From: Puccinia triticina
Lineage: Eukaryota > Basidiomycota > Pucciniomycetes > Pucciniales > Pucciniaceae
Direction: 5' to 3'
Assembly: GCF_026914185.1 (NCBI RefSeq)
Contig: NC_070560.1
Coordinates: forward strand, 3,277,501 to 3,341,500
Length of the DNA stretch: 64,000 nucleotides
This document shows, one piece after another, positions 44,244 through 56,655 of this stretch. Made by a program: the position numbers and the translations under genes. Numbering within the stretch: the first letter of the stretch is position 1; each line of letters starts with the position of its first letter. Below the pieces are notes generated by a model. It did not search any database, was not told the DNA's origin, and saw only the letters and a program-made list of their open reading frames with translations.

Positions 44244-47200
44244 ATGCCTCCAAGATCCAGCCAGAATACGAGATCAACTCCTGCAAGAACCCCAAGAACC
44301 AATCAAACGAGACACCCAAGATCTTCCCCTCCCGCTGCTCGGCCAAGGACCAACAGGATCAATCCCTTCCGACACGAAACTCAGTTGAACCGAGCTTTGC
44401 GAAACAGAACTCATGCACGCACCATGCGATCCCTTCAGCGATTGGAAGCCTTGCATCGGGGAGAATTGCCAATGCCGTCGTCCACTCGAGCGCTTCAAGC
44501 ACACCTACAAGCTGAACAGTCAGGCCCTGGCAATGAACTTGTGGATCCTCCCTTCGACGATCAGCTCAACAACGACCCATCTTCAAACCAACCCGAGCCC
44601 TTTCCCCAAACAGACCTCTGGGACAACTTTGACGAAAACGAGTGGGAGGATTTACATACAGTGGCCCCAGCTCAACAACAATCCTCCCTTTCGCAGAGAA
44701 TTAATCAATTCAATGCTCTTCAGACCCGGCAACGACTTGTGGACAACTGGAACCGCAACATCCCTCAACTTCACGGTATGTATATGTGGCTCAAAGCCAA
44801 AACAGGGAATTGGACGTTTGAAAATGCATTTGATTCTTGGGAAGATCACATTTGCAGCTGTACAAGTTTCACCTATCGTACCATTGATCTATTTGACTTG
44901 ATGTGTATGCAACCCCAACCTAACCTGGCAATTCCAATAATGATTCTGATAAATGAATTGGTGCTCTTAGGGCAGAAACGCATACAGAAGCGGTTTTGTA
45001 AATGCGTGCCAGATGTCGTTCGATTGCTCGCCACCGGTTACATTGCAAGCTCGCCCGTCCGGCCTACGACCGCCTTTTCAGTACGACTGCTTCACTTTCA
45101 CAATTTAGCCTGGCAGTGGTGTAACGTGGCCACCCTTCCCTTCACCGAGATGCTGTCGCGTTGGCTAGAAGAAAGGTCTCCTAAAATACTTGATGCTAAG
45201 GGCACTGAAGTAGGTTATTGCCTTGATTTATCCAAAATTGAAACATCATTGTTGAAATACAAAACTCCTCAGCGCCGCGAGCTACGCAAGTGCTTCTCTG
45301 CCGCGGTAGATATATTCCGACTCATGCTACTCAAAACCAGTGAGACCGTCGACAGTGCCCTTCAGCTCAGTACAACACAGAAGCTAGCTAGATCGTGCTG
45401 TCCAGGTTGCTTTGGAAAAAAATCTTCGGACGACGAATACCGCGCAAGATCATCTGTCAAAGACTCACTGATTGTATGCCTTGATGGCAACTTTCAACAC
45501 CGTCATAATGCCAAGGCAGGGCTGGACGCACCATTAACCACTCCACCCATCTTTTTGGACCCGGAAAGAATCCAGTCCATGCAAAACAACATTAGCAATT
45601 TGGCTGCATGCAATGAACAGGTTGGCTCTCACTGGTTCATCCCGACAAAACGTGTTATACTTGCCAACTGAAAAGACTGACTTAAACTTTACATAGCCGG
45701 ATCCTTGTTCAGAGTCCCACAAGGCAGCAAACGACACCCGATCCGAAACAACGTGGAAAGGCTGTGATGATACGGGACTCATGGGGTGTTGTTGCCGCCA
45801 TGATCAGGTAGTTTCATTAGCTAACATATATCGTTCTGGAGAGCAGAGGTGTCTCCCATTAGCTATGTTGAAGAAACTCTTTGAAGAAATAGAACCCGAG
45901 CGACCAGTTGGGGTACTTTACAATATTGGCTGCTCTTTGGACAAATTTTTAGAACGGGTCAGTGTGAACTCAAGTGGCAGCAAAATTATCTTTCCTTGAC
46001 ATGGTATTTGACCTGATGATTTTGGAAATTGTACAGCGTGATTTTTTTGCTTTTGCATCTAAGAAAGACAAAATTAAATTTGGTACATCAGTTTTTCATT
46101 CATATGTGCATGAATGGAAATGCCAGGTCAAATACAATCCACGCTACAATATAGGGTGGGGTTTGTCGGATGGTGAAGGTATGGAACGACTGTGGTCAGG
46201 ATTGTCCCCACTGGTACGGACTTTGCGGTACTCGGCCCGGAACCATCGCTTGGGATCTCTGTCGCATCGTTGCCAATTCCACAATACTGAGGGTCGGAGG
46301 ACTCTGAGTAAGTGTAGCATTTTTATCTCAATTCATTGTGTACACCTCGGTAGTTTCTTGACAGATGATTGGGATTAGTTGTGTGGTTACGGAAGAAGCA
46401 TGGTGCAGCCAAGTGGCGCCGGAGGTGTGCTAAAGAAACCCTTTCGAAATTGCTCCAAAAGGAAAATCCATTCTTGGATAATGGTAACAAATACACGAGA
46501 GAATTCTTCAAGTTGCAGTGGCAAAATCAAGTTGGCCATCTGGCACAAGTTGCCGAAGAAGACACACAACGCCGAAAGGATCTCACCAAACTTTTGGAAA
46601 AGGAGGATGCACTGAAGAAACTTCGGTCAGTTCATTGAGGTTGATTTGGGTAATTATTACATTGCTGATAGTGATTACAGAGAAGTATTAGAGACAAGGG
46701 AGTGGGATATACCTTCAAATCTCATTGAACGGATCACAGGTGAGATACACAACACCGAAATATGTCAGAGAGAGTTGGCCGAGCAGGTGGGAATTATGTA
46801 TGATAGCAATAGCACAGACAGTGGGCAGTTTTTGTTTGTAGTGACAATTCCTTGCCTGATGTTGAGAACTTATTTACTCTGTTTTCCTCGGTTTATTTAG
46901 TTGAAAAGGAAAAGAAGTCTCTTCTCTTGTGGAGCTCGAGACGCGAGCTCTATGCAAAGGCTGTAGAGATCATGGGTGTCCGGCAGCCAATCTCTGAATC
47001 GCAAACACGAGGTCGGCGAGTCGGAACCAAAATGAAGGAGAGGATTTATGAATCCATCAAGAAACGCAAGGGACCGGTACTTCGGGCAATTGCCAAGTTT
47101 AACGAGCGGCACCAATCTTATCTGACTGCCTATGACCCTGGTGCGCTGGCTAGTGATTTGTATCAACCTTTGACGTGGGATTTGTTTGTCAAAATGAAGC

Positions 47201-47865
47201 TGGACGACCCTTTCTGGAATGAAGCGCATCACTTTCACTCACAGGCGCCATGGGCTGTATCGTCAGATGTACGTGAGGGCATAGGAGCTTCGCTGATGGT
47301 TGATCGAGCGGAGGAGGAACTTGATTTGATTGCACAAGAATTGGGCCGGGCAATGTCTTGGGCGGTGGAGATTCATTCAATGTTAGACGGACTTGCGGGA
47401 CAAATTGGTGGGTTTCATTTTGATCATGTTGTTTGTCAACAATGTCTGACTTCTTATTTGCTAGACGTCCTTCCTCCCAACTCCGAAGCAGTAGTGACAC
47501 CGACCCAAGTGGGTACTCTAGATGCGCAAACAGGACAACAAGTCCTTAAAATTGAGCTTTACTCACAGCGCGCTGAGCATCATGAAATGATGCAGAAATG
47601 GGCAGGCGACGTTGAGTGGTTGTGGTGCAAGACTCGTGTATCAGGTGCTCAACACCCGTGGTTCAGATTGATTGGACAAATAACTGTGGATCCCAATCTG
47701 ACTGCCAACGAGGTTCAATTGGAGCTGAGGCCAGAGGAGATGGATGAGGCGCTGCAGGAACAAATTTTCTTGAATGAAGCGGAGGATGGGGAATTTGCCC
47801 ATGATAGTTTGGTGGAGGAGACGTTGGACGCGGATACTGCAGGATGGGAAACAGATCCAGAATGA
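44244..47865 (+). CDS. KDZ transposase (Kyakuja-Dileera-Zisupton)
   Basis: ATG 44244 (PPRSSQNT...) opens a basic, disordered N-terminus, then a Cys-pair region (CSC...FCKC) before VVRLLATGYIASSP. Exons: 44244-45620, 45697-45957, 46037-46307, about 46370-46628, about 46678-46813, about 46904-47865. KDZ signatures are plain: AFSVRLLHFHNLAW, RKCFSAAVDIF, CCPGCFG, VCLDGNFQHRH, CDDTGLMGCCCRHD, VGVLYNIGCSLDKF, SVFHSYVHEWKCQVKYNPR, GLSDGEGMERLWSGL. The Asp residues in CLDGN and DDTGL and the Glu in MERLW are the likely catalytic triad. Most junctions are in phase, but between exon 3 and the WLRKKHGAAKW exon I could not find a junction that keeps frame, so this copy may carry a small lesion there. 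The last part may contain one further in-frame intron (about 47408-47465). Confidence 0.88.
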
Positions 47866-48319
47866 TGTTGTTCTCTTTATTTTCTGTATCCTCATCAATG
47901 ATGTTTAGAGTGTGATTACATTGATCTTCTTCACTCAAGCAATCCTTACTCGCCAAATTCTGTTATCCTCCTTTTTTCTCTCTTCAATTAAAGATCAATG
48001 TTTATCAAAAATGTGATCGCACTTTATTGAACATTTAATGTGTATATATGCAAGGATTAGATTCTTTTGTTATTGAACAATTAAGACAATTCAGCAAGAA
48101 AACGCACTAGGAGTGAGGACAAGACAAGTGAAAGACACAAAATAAGTGGTTGAAAGAAGCAAAAAAAGGCAAAGTCCGGGGAACGTTTTGAACACTTTGA
48201 GCTGCAATGGTTATCAGAGTTGATGCGAATGGGTTGTCTTGCCGGGTGCTGCTGGGATGGTTTGGTGGAGCACAGAGGAGTGGTGAGAACAAGGTTTGCT
48301 TGGTGCGGCTGGGGTCGGG
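47866..48319. other. KDZ element 3' spacer
   Basis: Region between the transposase stop and the right TIR. AT-rich first half; no gene. Confidence 0.5.
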
Positions 48320-48481
48320 CGACTTGGCGGGGGAAAAAACACAGAGTGGCTGAGTGGTTGAGTGGTCAGAGTGGCCCGAACTTTGCAGGGGGGCGTGGGC
48401 TTCTAACCTACCTGACAGGTGCATGACATGCAGGCTACTCAGGTGAATGGACCCCGAATCTTGGTCGGCTTCGAATGGGAA
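48320..48481 (+). repeat. KDZ element right TIR
   Basis: About 160 bp, reverse complement of the left TIR without its 23-bp insertion. It ends 248 bp before the start codon of the next gene. Confidence 0.88.
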
Positions 48482-48729
48482 ACTGAACAGAGCTTTTGTC
48501 ATGCAGCCAGGCTCTCCAGGTCCCCTTCCGCCCCAGCAAAAAGAGTTATAAAGAGAGTCCACCCTAGCGTAGATAACCCGATCCACCCGCCGCCCAGGCC
48601 CTTGATCGATCCCCAGAGAAATTCCACCCAGCACTCCGTCACCCACTTTCTTTTAAAAACACTTACTGCGTTAAATCCCTACCACACGTCGTGCCCTTAA
48701 GCAGCTACAGAACTCATCAACAAACCATC

Positions 48730-49416
48730 ATGTTCGCTTTAATTGTCAAGCGCGTCGTGCTCAGTCTGCAATTAGTCTCGTTAGTAATGCTTGCGGGTGT
48801 CTTCGGTGACCAACGTATTCCCTATAATGTGCCCGGCCAACAGACATCAAGTGGCCAAGCACCTTTGGCCTTCCAAGGAAACGGAAATCAAATATACAGC
48901 TGTGGTTCAACTGGTGCTTGGGTGCGAGTTGGAGCAGGTACGCTATTATCTTTATGCGTCTTCGTAAGGTGCAGGCGAGGGCATTGAATATTGACGACCG
49001 ATAACGAACCGACGGTTTTTCTTCTTCTCGTCCTCGCAGAGGCACAATTGCAAGGAAGCGGAATGTCCGGCCACCACTACTTTTCGGGCAATACGGCGAC
49101 CTTCGACGTGGGCTCATGGCACATATCGGCCACGCAAATAGGATCGTCGGCTTCACGGGATCTCCGCAGGGATGTACCCTCGCTGAGGCTCCAGCCCACT
49201 TCGGGCCCCTTCAGGTTGATCACCCGGAGCAATGTTTCAGGCGGTGTCCCCCAAGTTGCTTGCAAGGCCGGTCAACAGAACTACCAGGTGCCGTACTCTG
49301 CCACCGTAAGTCTCCTGCACTTTCTGATCAGCTTCTGGCTATCGAGTCTGCAAACTGTCTCTGAAATATGTACCACCTTCTCTCCCTTCTTTTAGTACAC
49401 CTTCTACTACAAATGA
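48730..49416 (+). CDS. Secreted DUF3455-family protein
   Basis: Three exons: 48730-48937, 49040-49305, 49396-49416, in phase, 164 residues. The last exon is only 21 nt (TFYYK and stop). Residues 1-26 are a signal peptide ending VFG. The mature part has the DUF3455 pattern: GNGNQIYSC ... WVRVGAEAQL ... GHHYF ... SGGVPQVACKAGQ ... VPYSATYTFYY. The biochemical role of DUF3455 is unknown; it is common among secreted fungal proteins. The KDZ element ends just upstream, so its promoter may be truncated or replaced. Confidence 0.85.
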
Positions 49417-51670
49417 TTCAGAATGATCACTCCGGTCCGATCAACATGAGAGCGGTTCCCATTGTCCTGTTGGCCTTGATCTTGCTCGGAAATTCCACAT
49501 ATCCACATCAATACTTGAATTTGCCTCCCCCATATTCACAAGCTTCCTGTCCTTTACTTTTGTGCTTATCCCACCACACCATCATTCTGTCGATTCCCAA
49601 ATGCCGTTCCCTTTATCAAATACACTATCATTTGGTGCAGTCTCTTATTCGAGAAAAAGGCTGTCCTCCCGAATTTCAGCTACCTCTTTATGCACGCAGA
49701 ATTACTTTTCATCGAGTGAAGTTCTGAGATGCAACCAATCTTGTGATAAAACAACTCAGAATCTCCAATAAATCTCTGTCTTTGTCTCGAGGTTTGAACC
49801 AGATCTAGTGGCTCAAGAGCAAGCCAGGCTCTCCAAAGCCTGGACGGCAAATGCCATCTCGAAACCAGAACGGTGAAGACGTGGATGAAGGATCTTATTG
49901 CTTGAGGCCAGCGCACGACTGCTACAAGCGTCTACACATTTACCTCCATACAGCTCCCCATTGTGGAATAGAACAGGAGCTTATAGCGGAATGGACCATG
50001 CTCCTGTTTTCGCGCGCGCGCGACGCTTCGTACTACACAAGCTTAGGAGATAAATTATTGATGGAGAGAGAAGCGTGTGGTAGATAGTATGGAGGAAACA
50101 GCTGATGGAGATAGTCTAACGATACAAACTAGAGGAGAGAGAAGAGCTTAAGAGGGGCGATGAAGGTGACGATAGACCATCGAGATGCGAGAGTGGGCCT
50201 GAGTGGTAAGCAAAGGACTAGTGTTATGAGGGAGACGGAAGAGCCGTTCGAAGTTCCATGCGGAGCGATAAGTGGGCTGGTAGCAGCTTGCCGAGCCGGT
50301 GGTGCTGCTCATCGTCGGCGAGTCGGAGTGGGCCCCGTTGTAGTACTCGTCGGCCGTCGGCGGCCCAGTGGTGCAGCCTTTCCATCGTTCACGTCCCCGC
50401 CCGTCATGGAATTGTCAACCATAATCAATAACATTACTTCCGCAGATATATGGTAAACCTCTAGACTTACTACTTCCCCCCGCTCCGTTCCAGGTGTTCG
50501 ACATCACGGCAAAGAGAACCCTCGACTCGACACCTGCCCGAGATGCCTTCGATTTTCGATCCGGTGAGGATTATCGTGTGGGAGGTCAGCCGGCTCTTTC
50601 CAACTGTTGCTGCTGGGGCTTTCTTGTTCTGTTGGTCGAGTGTGACTGCTGCTGTGGAGGCTTGTGTGAAAAGAGTGGGTGGAAGGGGGTTGGCCTGCAA
50701 GTGGTTTGGAGATTACTTAAAAAAGTCGGCTCGATACATGCACAGGCGGGCGATAAATATCTCTGCGTGAAAGCCGGGTAAATAATTACTTTCTTGTGAA
50801 AAAAGGCGACTGGGGGATCGATTTGGACGGTCAGACTGCTCCTTTGGACACACTTGGGTCGAGGTGAGCAGAACTGCATAGTGTTTGTTGGCCCCGAGCG
50901 CAGGAAAGGAGTGGGCCTGATCATTTTCCCTTGGGATCGAGTGTCACTCTGTCAGTCGCCCACTATCATCGTCTCAGAGTCGGTTGGCGGCCAAAATTCA
51001 CCCCGCCTCATGTATTTATGCTATTGGCCAAGGACAAGGTAAGAGTGGCCGTCGAGTCGAAAGCGGTCGAGGTGGTGCCTGTAGAATGTCTCCTTGCATC
51101 AAACACCTATGTACTGCGCGGTCAACTCGACAAAAATGTCGGCTAACTTCCTTGCACCAGTCAACAGAGTGTTTGTACATACTGCCTGCCTCAAGAAGTG
51201 TGGATCTGAGGAGAGTGCGTGAACTTGGAGGTGCTTGATCCTCAATACACGCTCACCAAACACAAGTCTGTCCATGAGCAAATGGTTCATTGATCCGCAC
51301 TTTGAATGAGGAATTATGGTCAACTGCGTATCAGAAGCATAGTAGCTTATCACAACCATATGGACCGGGTTTCAACTTTTAAGGAGATGGAATCAGGTTG
51401 GCTTGTACAACACCGCTCTGCAGTTGATACATACTCTGTTGTATGACTGAAAAAGGAGCCTAGAATACACGACTCACAGGAGTGCAAGTAGATTTGATGA
51501 TTGCCCCTCTTATGTATAACCAGATAATAAAGTAGGCATCAAAAAGTGGCACGAGATTTCTAAGATAAACAGTGATAATTTGCTTGAGGAAGTATTACAT
51601 GTGCGATGAGAAATCGATCCAGTTGAAGTATTGAGGAAGTATAATTTTATCCGGATTGTTTTGCTTTGTT
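49417..51670. other. No gene supported
   Basis: Several frames of 60-110 residues occur on both strands (for example around 50160-50456 and 50543-50770) without recognisable motifs. I cannot exclude a short spliced gene here. Contains a CGCGCGCGCG tract near 50010. Confidence 0.4.
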
Positions 51671-52602
51671 CTACAGTGGATATTCGTATTCTTCGGTACT
51701 TTGTGTTAGCCAAAGAGCCACCGTACTGCTCAAAATTAAGGAGGATAGTCGATTAGAAGAGAGAGAAGGGCAAAAAGTGATGAGAGAGAAAGAGAGGGGA
51801 CGTACCAGATCATGACGGCCAAATTCTGCAGGACGTTAGCGACACCCCAGTAAGTGACGTCATAAGTGCCCCAATCGGGAATAGCATACTTGAGAATAAG
51901 TACGGTCTACACGAGAAACATGGGGAGGAGGGGAGTGAATGAGTTAAGGGGCAACAGCTCGAGGGGGATGTGCAGAGGGGGGACAGGAGACTGACGATGC
52001 TTCCGGCTAATCCGCCGGCCATCAGCGCAAAGCCCATGAACAGTAATAGGCGGGCTTTCCATGCTACGCCCTCATGTGCCGAGAACGATACCCCGGCCGA
52101 CCCATCGGATATCAGCCGTTTCTTGTCTATAAGGTTCACGATTATCATCCCGACCGTCGAACAGATACCCGGAATCCTGCAAACACAACCATCGTATCCC
52201 GCCTTTTCTTTTAGAGTCTGCGTCTTTTTTCTCGCGGTGAAGGGTCTCAGGGGCAGGGATTGTTGTCTCACCAGTCTGTGAACGTGACGTGGACCGGAAC
52301 CGGGTCGAAGGGGGATTCGGGCGAAGGCTTCATCGTAGCCGATAGCGTACACGCATCGAAAAACACCCACCCTACATCACGAAAAAAAAGGAAAATAAGA
52401 GTTTGTTAGAAGGATGGTCGATCGGGATTCGAGGAAAATGCGAGACGAAGCGGGACGTACATCCGGCAGCAAAGATGGCCCCGGCGGCATAAACAGCCGT
52501 CTGCCGGCCCCTAGATCCAAAGTCAAACTTTGGGAAACTGATGAGACATAATCGAGTAGGATCGTACTTGCGTTGCGGCAGACTGATCGGCCCTGTTGGC
52601 AT
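51671..52602 (-). CDS. VPS68/TMEM50-family membrane protein
   Basis: Six exons on the minus strand: 52568-52602, 52461-52510, 52272-52371, 51996-52176, 51806-51906, 51671-51725. They join in phase to 173 residues starting MPTGPISLPQRK. Four membrane segments are visible: AVYAAGAIFAAGWWVFFDA, IPGICSTVGMIIVNLI, ARLLLFMGFALMAGGLAGSI, and VANVLQNLAVMICTVALWL. The GWW-FFDA, W-IPGI-ST-GM-IVN and C-terminal EEYEY motifs are those of Vps68/TMEM50. In yeast Vps68 acts with the ESCRT/Vps55 pathway in endosome-to-vacuole transport; the same role is expected here. Confidence 0.93.
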
Positions 52603-54286
52603 GCTTGCGGATATGTGTGTACAATGTCGATTGTGGCAGGGAAATTCGGCTTCGGCGGACGGGCTTTCTTCGGTCGCACAGAATGGGGGGTAACACGGGA
52701 TGGTATGTTCGATCTCTCGTGAGGTGCGTGAGACTGGAGTGCGCTTGATACAGTTCTCGGATCGGTGGAGTGCGGCAGTGGCAGGGCCGGGGCACAGCCC
52801 GGCTGTTGAGATGTTGATCTGTGATACCTGTGGCTGGGTCTGTGATACTTACGTGTGGAACTGTGACAGTCCCATGACACTCGCCACACCATTGAGAAGT
52901 AGATCTTGTTGAAGGAGAGATGTAAAAGGTTTACCTCAAATGTCTCACCGTTGGCCCTACAGACTCGAGATATTCTTGTAAAAAACACTTTTCTTATCAG
53001 CATGTTTTTACAAATGTTTGTTAAAAATGGAGTAGATCATCTCGGAGCCTACTACGTACCTCAGCTTTCATTTCATATTTTTTACCCCACTGCCCCTCAT
53101 AATTACTGAGCCAATCCACTACTTCTGAAATGATGTTCCCGGTGAAATTTTCAGAGCTCTTGGATCTCCAAAAGTTGGATCATGTAGAACCTCATGGGTT
53201 TTATTACTAATGCGCCATAGTATCTGTTCCTCATATGAGGAAAATGGATTGGCTAAGCTTGGATTGCCTTTCTGGTTCACTAGTACATGATGCATGGGAT
53301 GATCCCAACTTAATGAAGACTTTGACATATAAAACTATGTGTTTATGGCCAGATGTTTCTTCAGAGATATCTGCCCTTGAAAGGGGCATATTGGTTACAG
53401 AAACCAACCATGGAAAAAAATACAAGACATTTTTCCGGGGGGAATTGATACAGAGGAGTTTGAAGGAAAGGGAAATAAGCTCAGAAGCTTCTGATTTGAA
53501 TGGTGAAAAAGGTGCAGTGAGGATGAGAAGCCTACAGAGAGCTTACTAAGGAAAATATGGGAGGGTGACATGTTCCCTGCCTTTGTCTCAAGTACGTAGC
53601 ACAAGACATGCTGTTTAGGAGGGTAATTGATGACAAGGTCAGCTACCTGTGGGGGCCAGGTCTCTCCAAATGTGTACCCACTGACCATCTCTACATGATA
53701 CACTATCTTATCCTTATGTAGCCAATTGGCATTTCTACTTTCCTTACTTCTGAATGACTATCATCTTTTGGACCCACTAAGCTTGGACTTTTTCTTTGTC
53801 ATTGTGTCAGCTTCTTACTTAGCTATTGTATCAGCCATATCAACCTGAACTTATAAAAATTGAAAATGTATTGGTGTAATTTGATAGGAGAGAAAGAGAC
53901 TTGGGAGACAAGGGGGGGATAGTGTGAAATGACAGGTAAAGTTTGACTCATGAGGATGGCACTACACAAGAAGTATTATTGATTCCTGACCCACACTGGA
54001 GAAAAGAACTGAAGAAGAAAATGAAAAGAGAGAATGAAAGCAAGATAGAAATCAAGATGATCAGATACCAGCTTGAGAGAAAGAGAAGAAAAATGGCAAT
54101 GATGAGAAGAGTGCCAGGACTTGAGTGTGGATGGATCAGCAAATTTTTCTTTCCATTGTTTCTTCCCCAGGTATAACACATCACATACAATGGCATGTGA
54201 TTAAAAAAAACAGAGGTTGCAGCTGATGAAGGCTCAGAATGTAGATCTATGTGAATAAATAAACACAAATTGCTTAAAATTCAACA
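52603..54286. other. No gene supported
   Basis: Promoter of the VPS68-like gene, then AT-rich sequence with short frames on both strands (53.2-53.7 kb, 53.9-54.3 kb) that match nothing I recognise. Confidence 0.4.
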
Positions 54287-56655
54287 TTAAGGCTTATATA
54301 AATCTGGAAATCGATTCATGTTTTCCTTGAGGGTTTTTTGAAACAAAATGAATTTTCCAAATGCAAGTGATACTAATTTCTCAATATTTTCTGAGAAAGA
54401 CCCATTGGTTTCATCTTGCATTTCTTTGAGCTTCTCCACTTGAATGAAGTATCTTTTGCACTGCTCATCAAGTCTATCCTTCAATACCTCAGGAAATTCC
54501 TTTCCCTGTTTCTGGAAGATTTCCTTGGTTGGTTCAAAGAAGGAAGACAACTCTTGCAGTACTTCTGATAGCTTGGGCACTTGTTCCATGTCATTAAGAT
54601 TTGGCTCTAGTTTTGTATTGTGATTGAAGGTTGAAATTATTCTATTTTTGCCGGAATCAGTTAGGTATATTGGTCTTTGAAAAACATCTTCCATTACATT
54701 TAGAAATTCTGGACCCTCTTCAATAGCAGCTGTAATTTCATCCTGAGGCATCCCATGTGTTTCTTCAAGAAATTTTAGTAATTGTCCTGATGTTGTTTTT
54801 AAATTAAGTGGGAACAAATTTGATAGCTCATTTTGAAAATGCTCAGTAAGTGCAATCATCCCAATAGCTTCTTCAAATGCCCAAAGTTGATGAAAAGCAA
54901 TTGATTGCTTGAATTCATTGGAGATTACCCCTGGACATTTTCTCTGGAGGATTTTTTCCATGTCATACATCAATTTGTAGTGGGCAAGTGCTTCATTTCC
55001 ATCGTAAATTTGGAAATTCAATTTAGTTATGTAGTTGATTATGTTTTCAAACAGAAGTTTCATTTCAGATAATGAATTGGCTTTAATCTCTGGTGCTGCT
55101 TTGGAAAGAAACTCTTCCCTGACTGACTTGAAAGCATCAAGCCCACTGAAAGTTGATAAGTAATCTTCCCACACCAGTCGAGTTTGAAGAACTTGGAGTT
55201 CTACCTGGTTCCAAGTGTCCTCATCAAAATCTGTCATGTTGATAACAAAAAGAGAACATGAATTAATGAAGAGGGTTTGAATTTTCTTTCCATTCAATAA
55301 TGAACTATTATTTAGGAAGTTAGACTAACCCTTGGCAAGCTCCTTCAGATTGCTATTTTTGAGATTTTTGTCCTCAGCTATGCTCAATCTGAGATCAAAG
55401 TTGAGATATGTGCTTGGAAATTGATATTGAGGATATTTTGAAGTAATGAATCTTGCAAACAATTGACCATGATCATTTTTATTGAATTCTGAAAGAGCTT
55501 CTGGAGAGACAATTTTAAGATTTTTCAAGTCGTGAATTAAATCAATCATCAGGTCAGTCCACTGTGATATTAGCAATCTTTCTTCCTTTTCATAAATTTC
55601 TAGAGGCTTCCGCGCAATCAGTTTCATAAAATACCCAAAAATTGAGAGGGGATATTCTATTGCCTTGAGGTGTATTATATCCCAAACTTCAACAGGTAAT
55701 GCAAATTCTTTTTCTGCTAGTAGAAATTCTTTGTCTTCTTGAATCCAAATGATCTTTTTCTCATAAAGACACTCCACAATACGCTCTAAGTCTGTGATGG
55801 AAATGTGAAAGTCTGCCAGCAAGATGGGGCTTGACAATGTGGCTTTAAGGCTGGATATCTTGCTCATCATTTGTTCTTTATGCTGTGCTATAATCACAAG
55901 AAAGATGGATTCATCAGGAAAGGAGAAGTTGTTACTACTGAAATAAGATTTTGATATACAGACTTCTTAGTTTTGCATTAGTTTCATCTGGCTGAACAGA
56001 TAAGTGGGTTTTTTGAGGAATTCCCTCCCAATTTGATTCCAAATGATTTAAATCTACCACAAAAATTACCATTTCAGTCAACATCAGACTGAAATTGCAA
56101 CCAGGAGATGATTCCTCAATGATTTTTTTTCTACCTTCTGGTCCAGGGATTGGTTCACTGGTGAAAGAAGGAGAGCCTCCCTTCTCCCCATCCTTTAAAT
56201 CCACAATGCTTTCTTTTGGATCAATTTCACCTTCTATCATTGACTTCAAGTCCTTCTCATAAACTGCATAAGAATATGAACAATACACATGGCACTTGAG
56301 TCAGAATCAGATAAATTTGTGTTTGAAGATGGTATCAGAAATTCAGAAAATTAGACAACATACCTCCACCACCTCCCAAGCCTTGTTGTGTAGAGAGTGT
56401 TGGTTCTGGGAGACAAAAAAATGCAATACATGAGAGGGCAAGAAAACAAATCCAGAGGTGAGATTCAAGATCAGTTCAATTTCATCTTTTCTCCAATTTT
56501 AAGCTCATTGAGGACAAACCCTTCCCATCATCATTGGCAGAAGGCAAAGCCACATGTGTTCGAGAAGACATGCCACACATGTGGTTTAATTCCATGCCAC
56601 AGCTCCTTGGATTGAAGCCTACCAATAGGACTGCCATGATACAAAATATTTGCAT
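54287..56655 (-). CDS. Large secreted protein of unknown function
   Basis: Five exons on the minus strand: 56520-56655, 56364-56405, 56102-56263, 55330-55887, 54287-55230. All junctions are GT-AG and the phases agree, giving 613 residues. ATG 56655 opens a signal peptide (MQIFCIMAVLLVGFNPRSCG). An ATG 33 nt upstream is less likely because it puts polar residues ahead of the hydrophobic core. A Gly-rich linker and an acidic segment follow (about 60-110), then two mainly helical regions (ISSLKATLSSPILLAD...; DFDEDTWNQVELQVLQTRLVWEDYL...) without predicted membrane segments. No domain recognised, few Cys. AT-rich codon use sets it apart from the GC-rich genes at 21-25 kb. It resembles lineage-specific secreted families of rust fungi. 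Confidence 0.75.

Larger units (their letters stand above)
38770..48481 (+). mobile_element. KDZ-class DNA transposon, about 9.7 kb, two genes
   Basis: Long terminal inverted repeats: left 38770 to about 38952, right about 48320-48481, starting TTCCCATTCGAAGCCGACC and containing CACCTGTCAGGTAGGTTAG. They are nearly identical apart from a 23-bp insertion in the left copy (about 38813-38836) and single-base changes. Inside, in the same orientation, are an unknown five-exon gene (39098-41583) and a KDZ transposase gene (44244-47865). Between them lie a palindromic array and a nested MITE. I found no convincing target duplication at these ends, so the exact termini could be a few bases off. Confidence 0.85.

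Noticed and set aside
50160..50781. Possible small genes between the DUF3455 and VPS68-like genes
   Set aside because: Frames of 75-98 residues without motifs or phase-consistent joins; cannot be supported.
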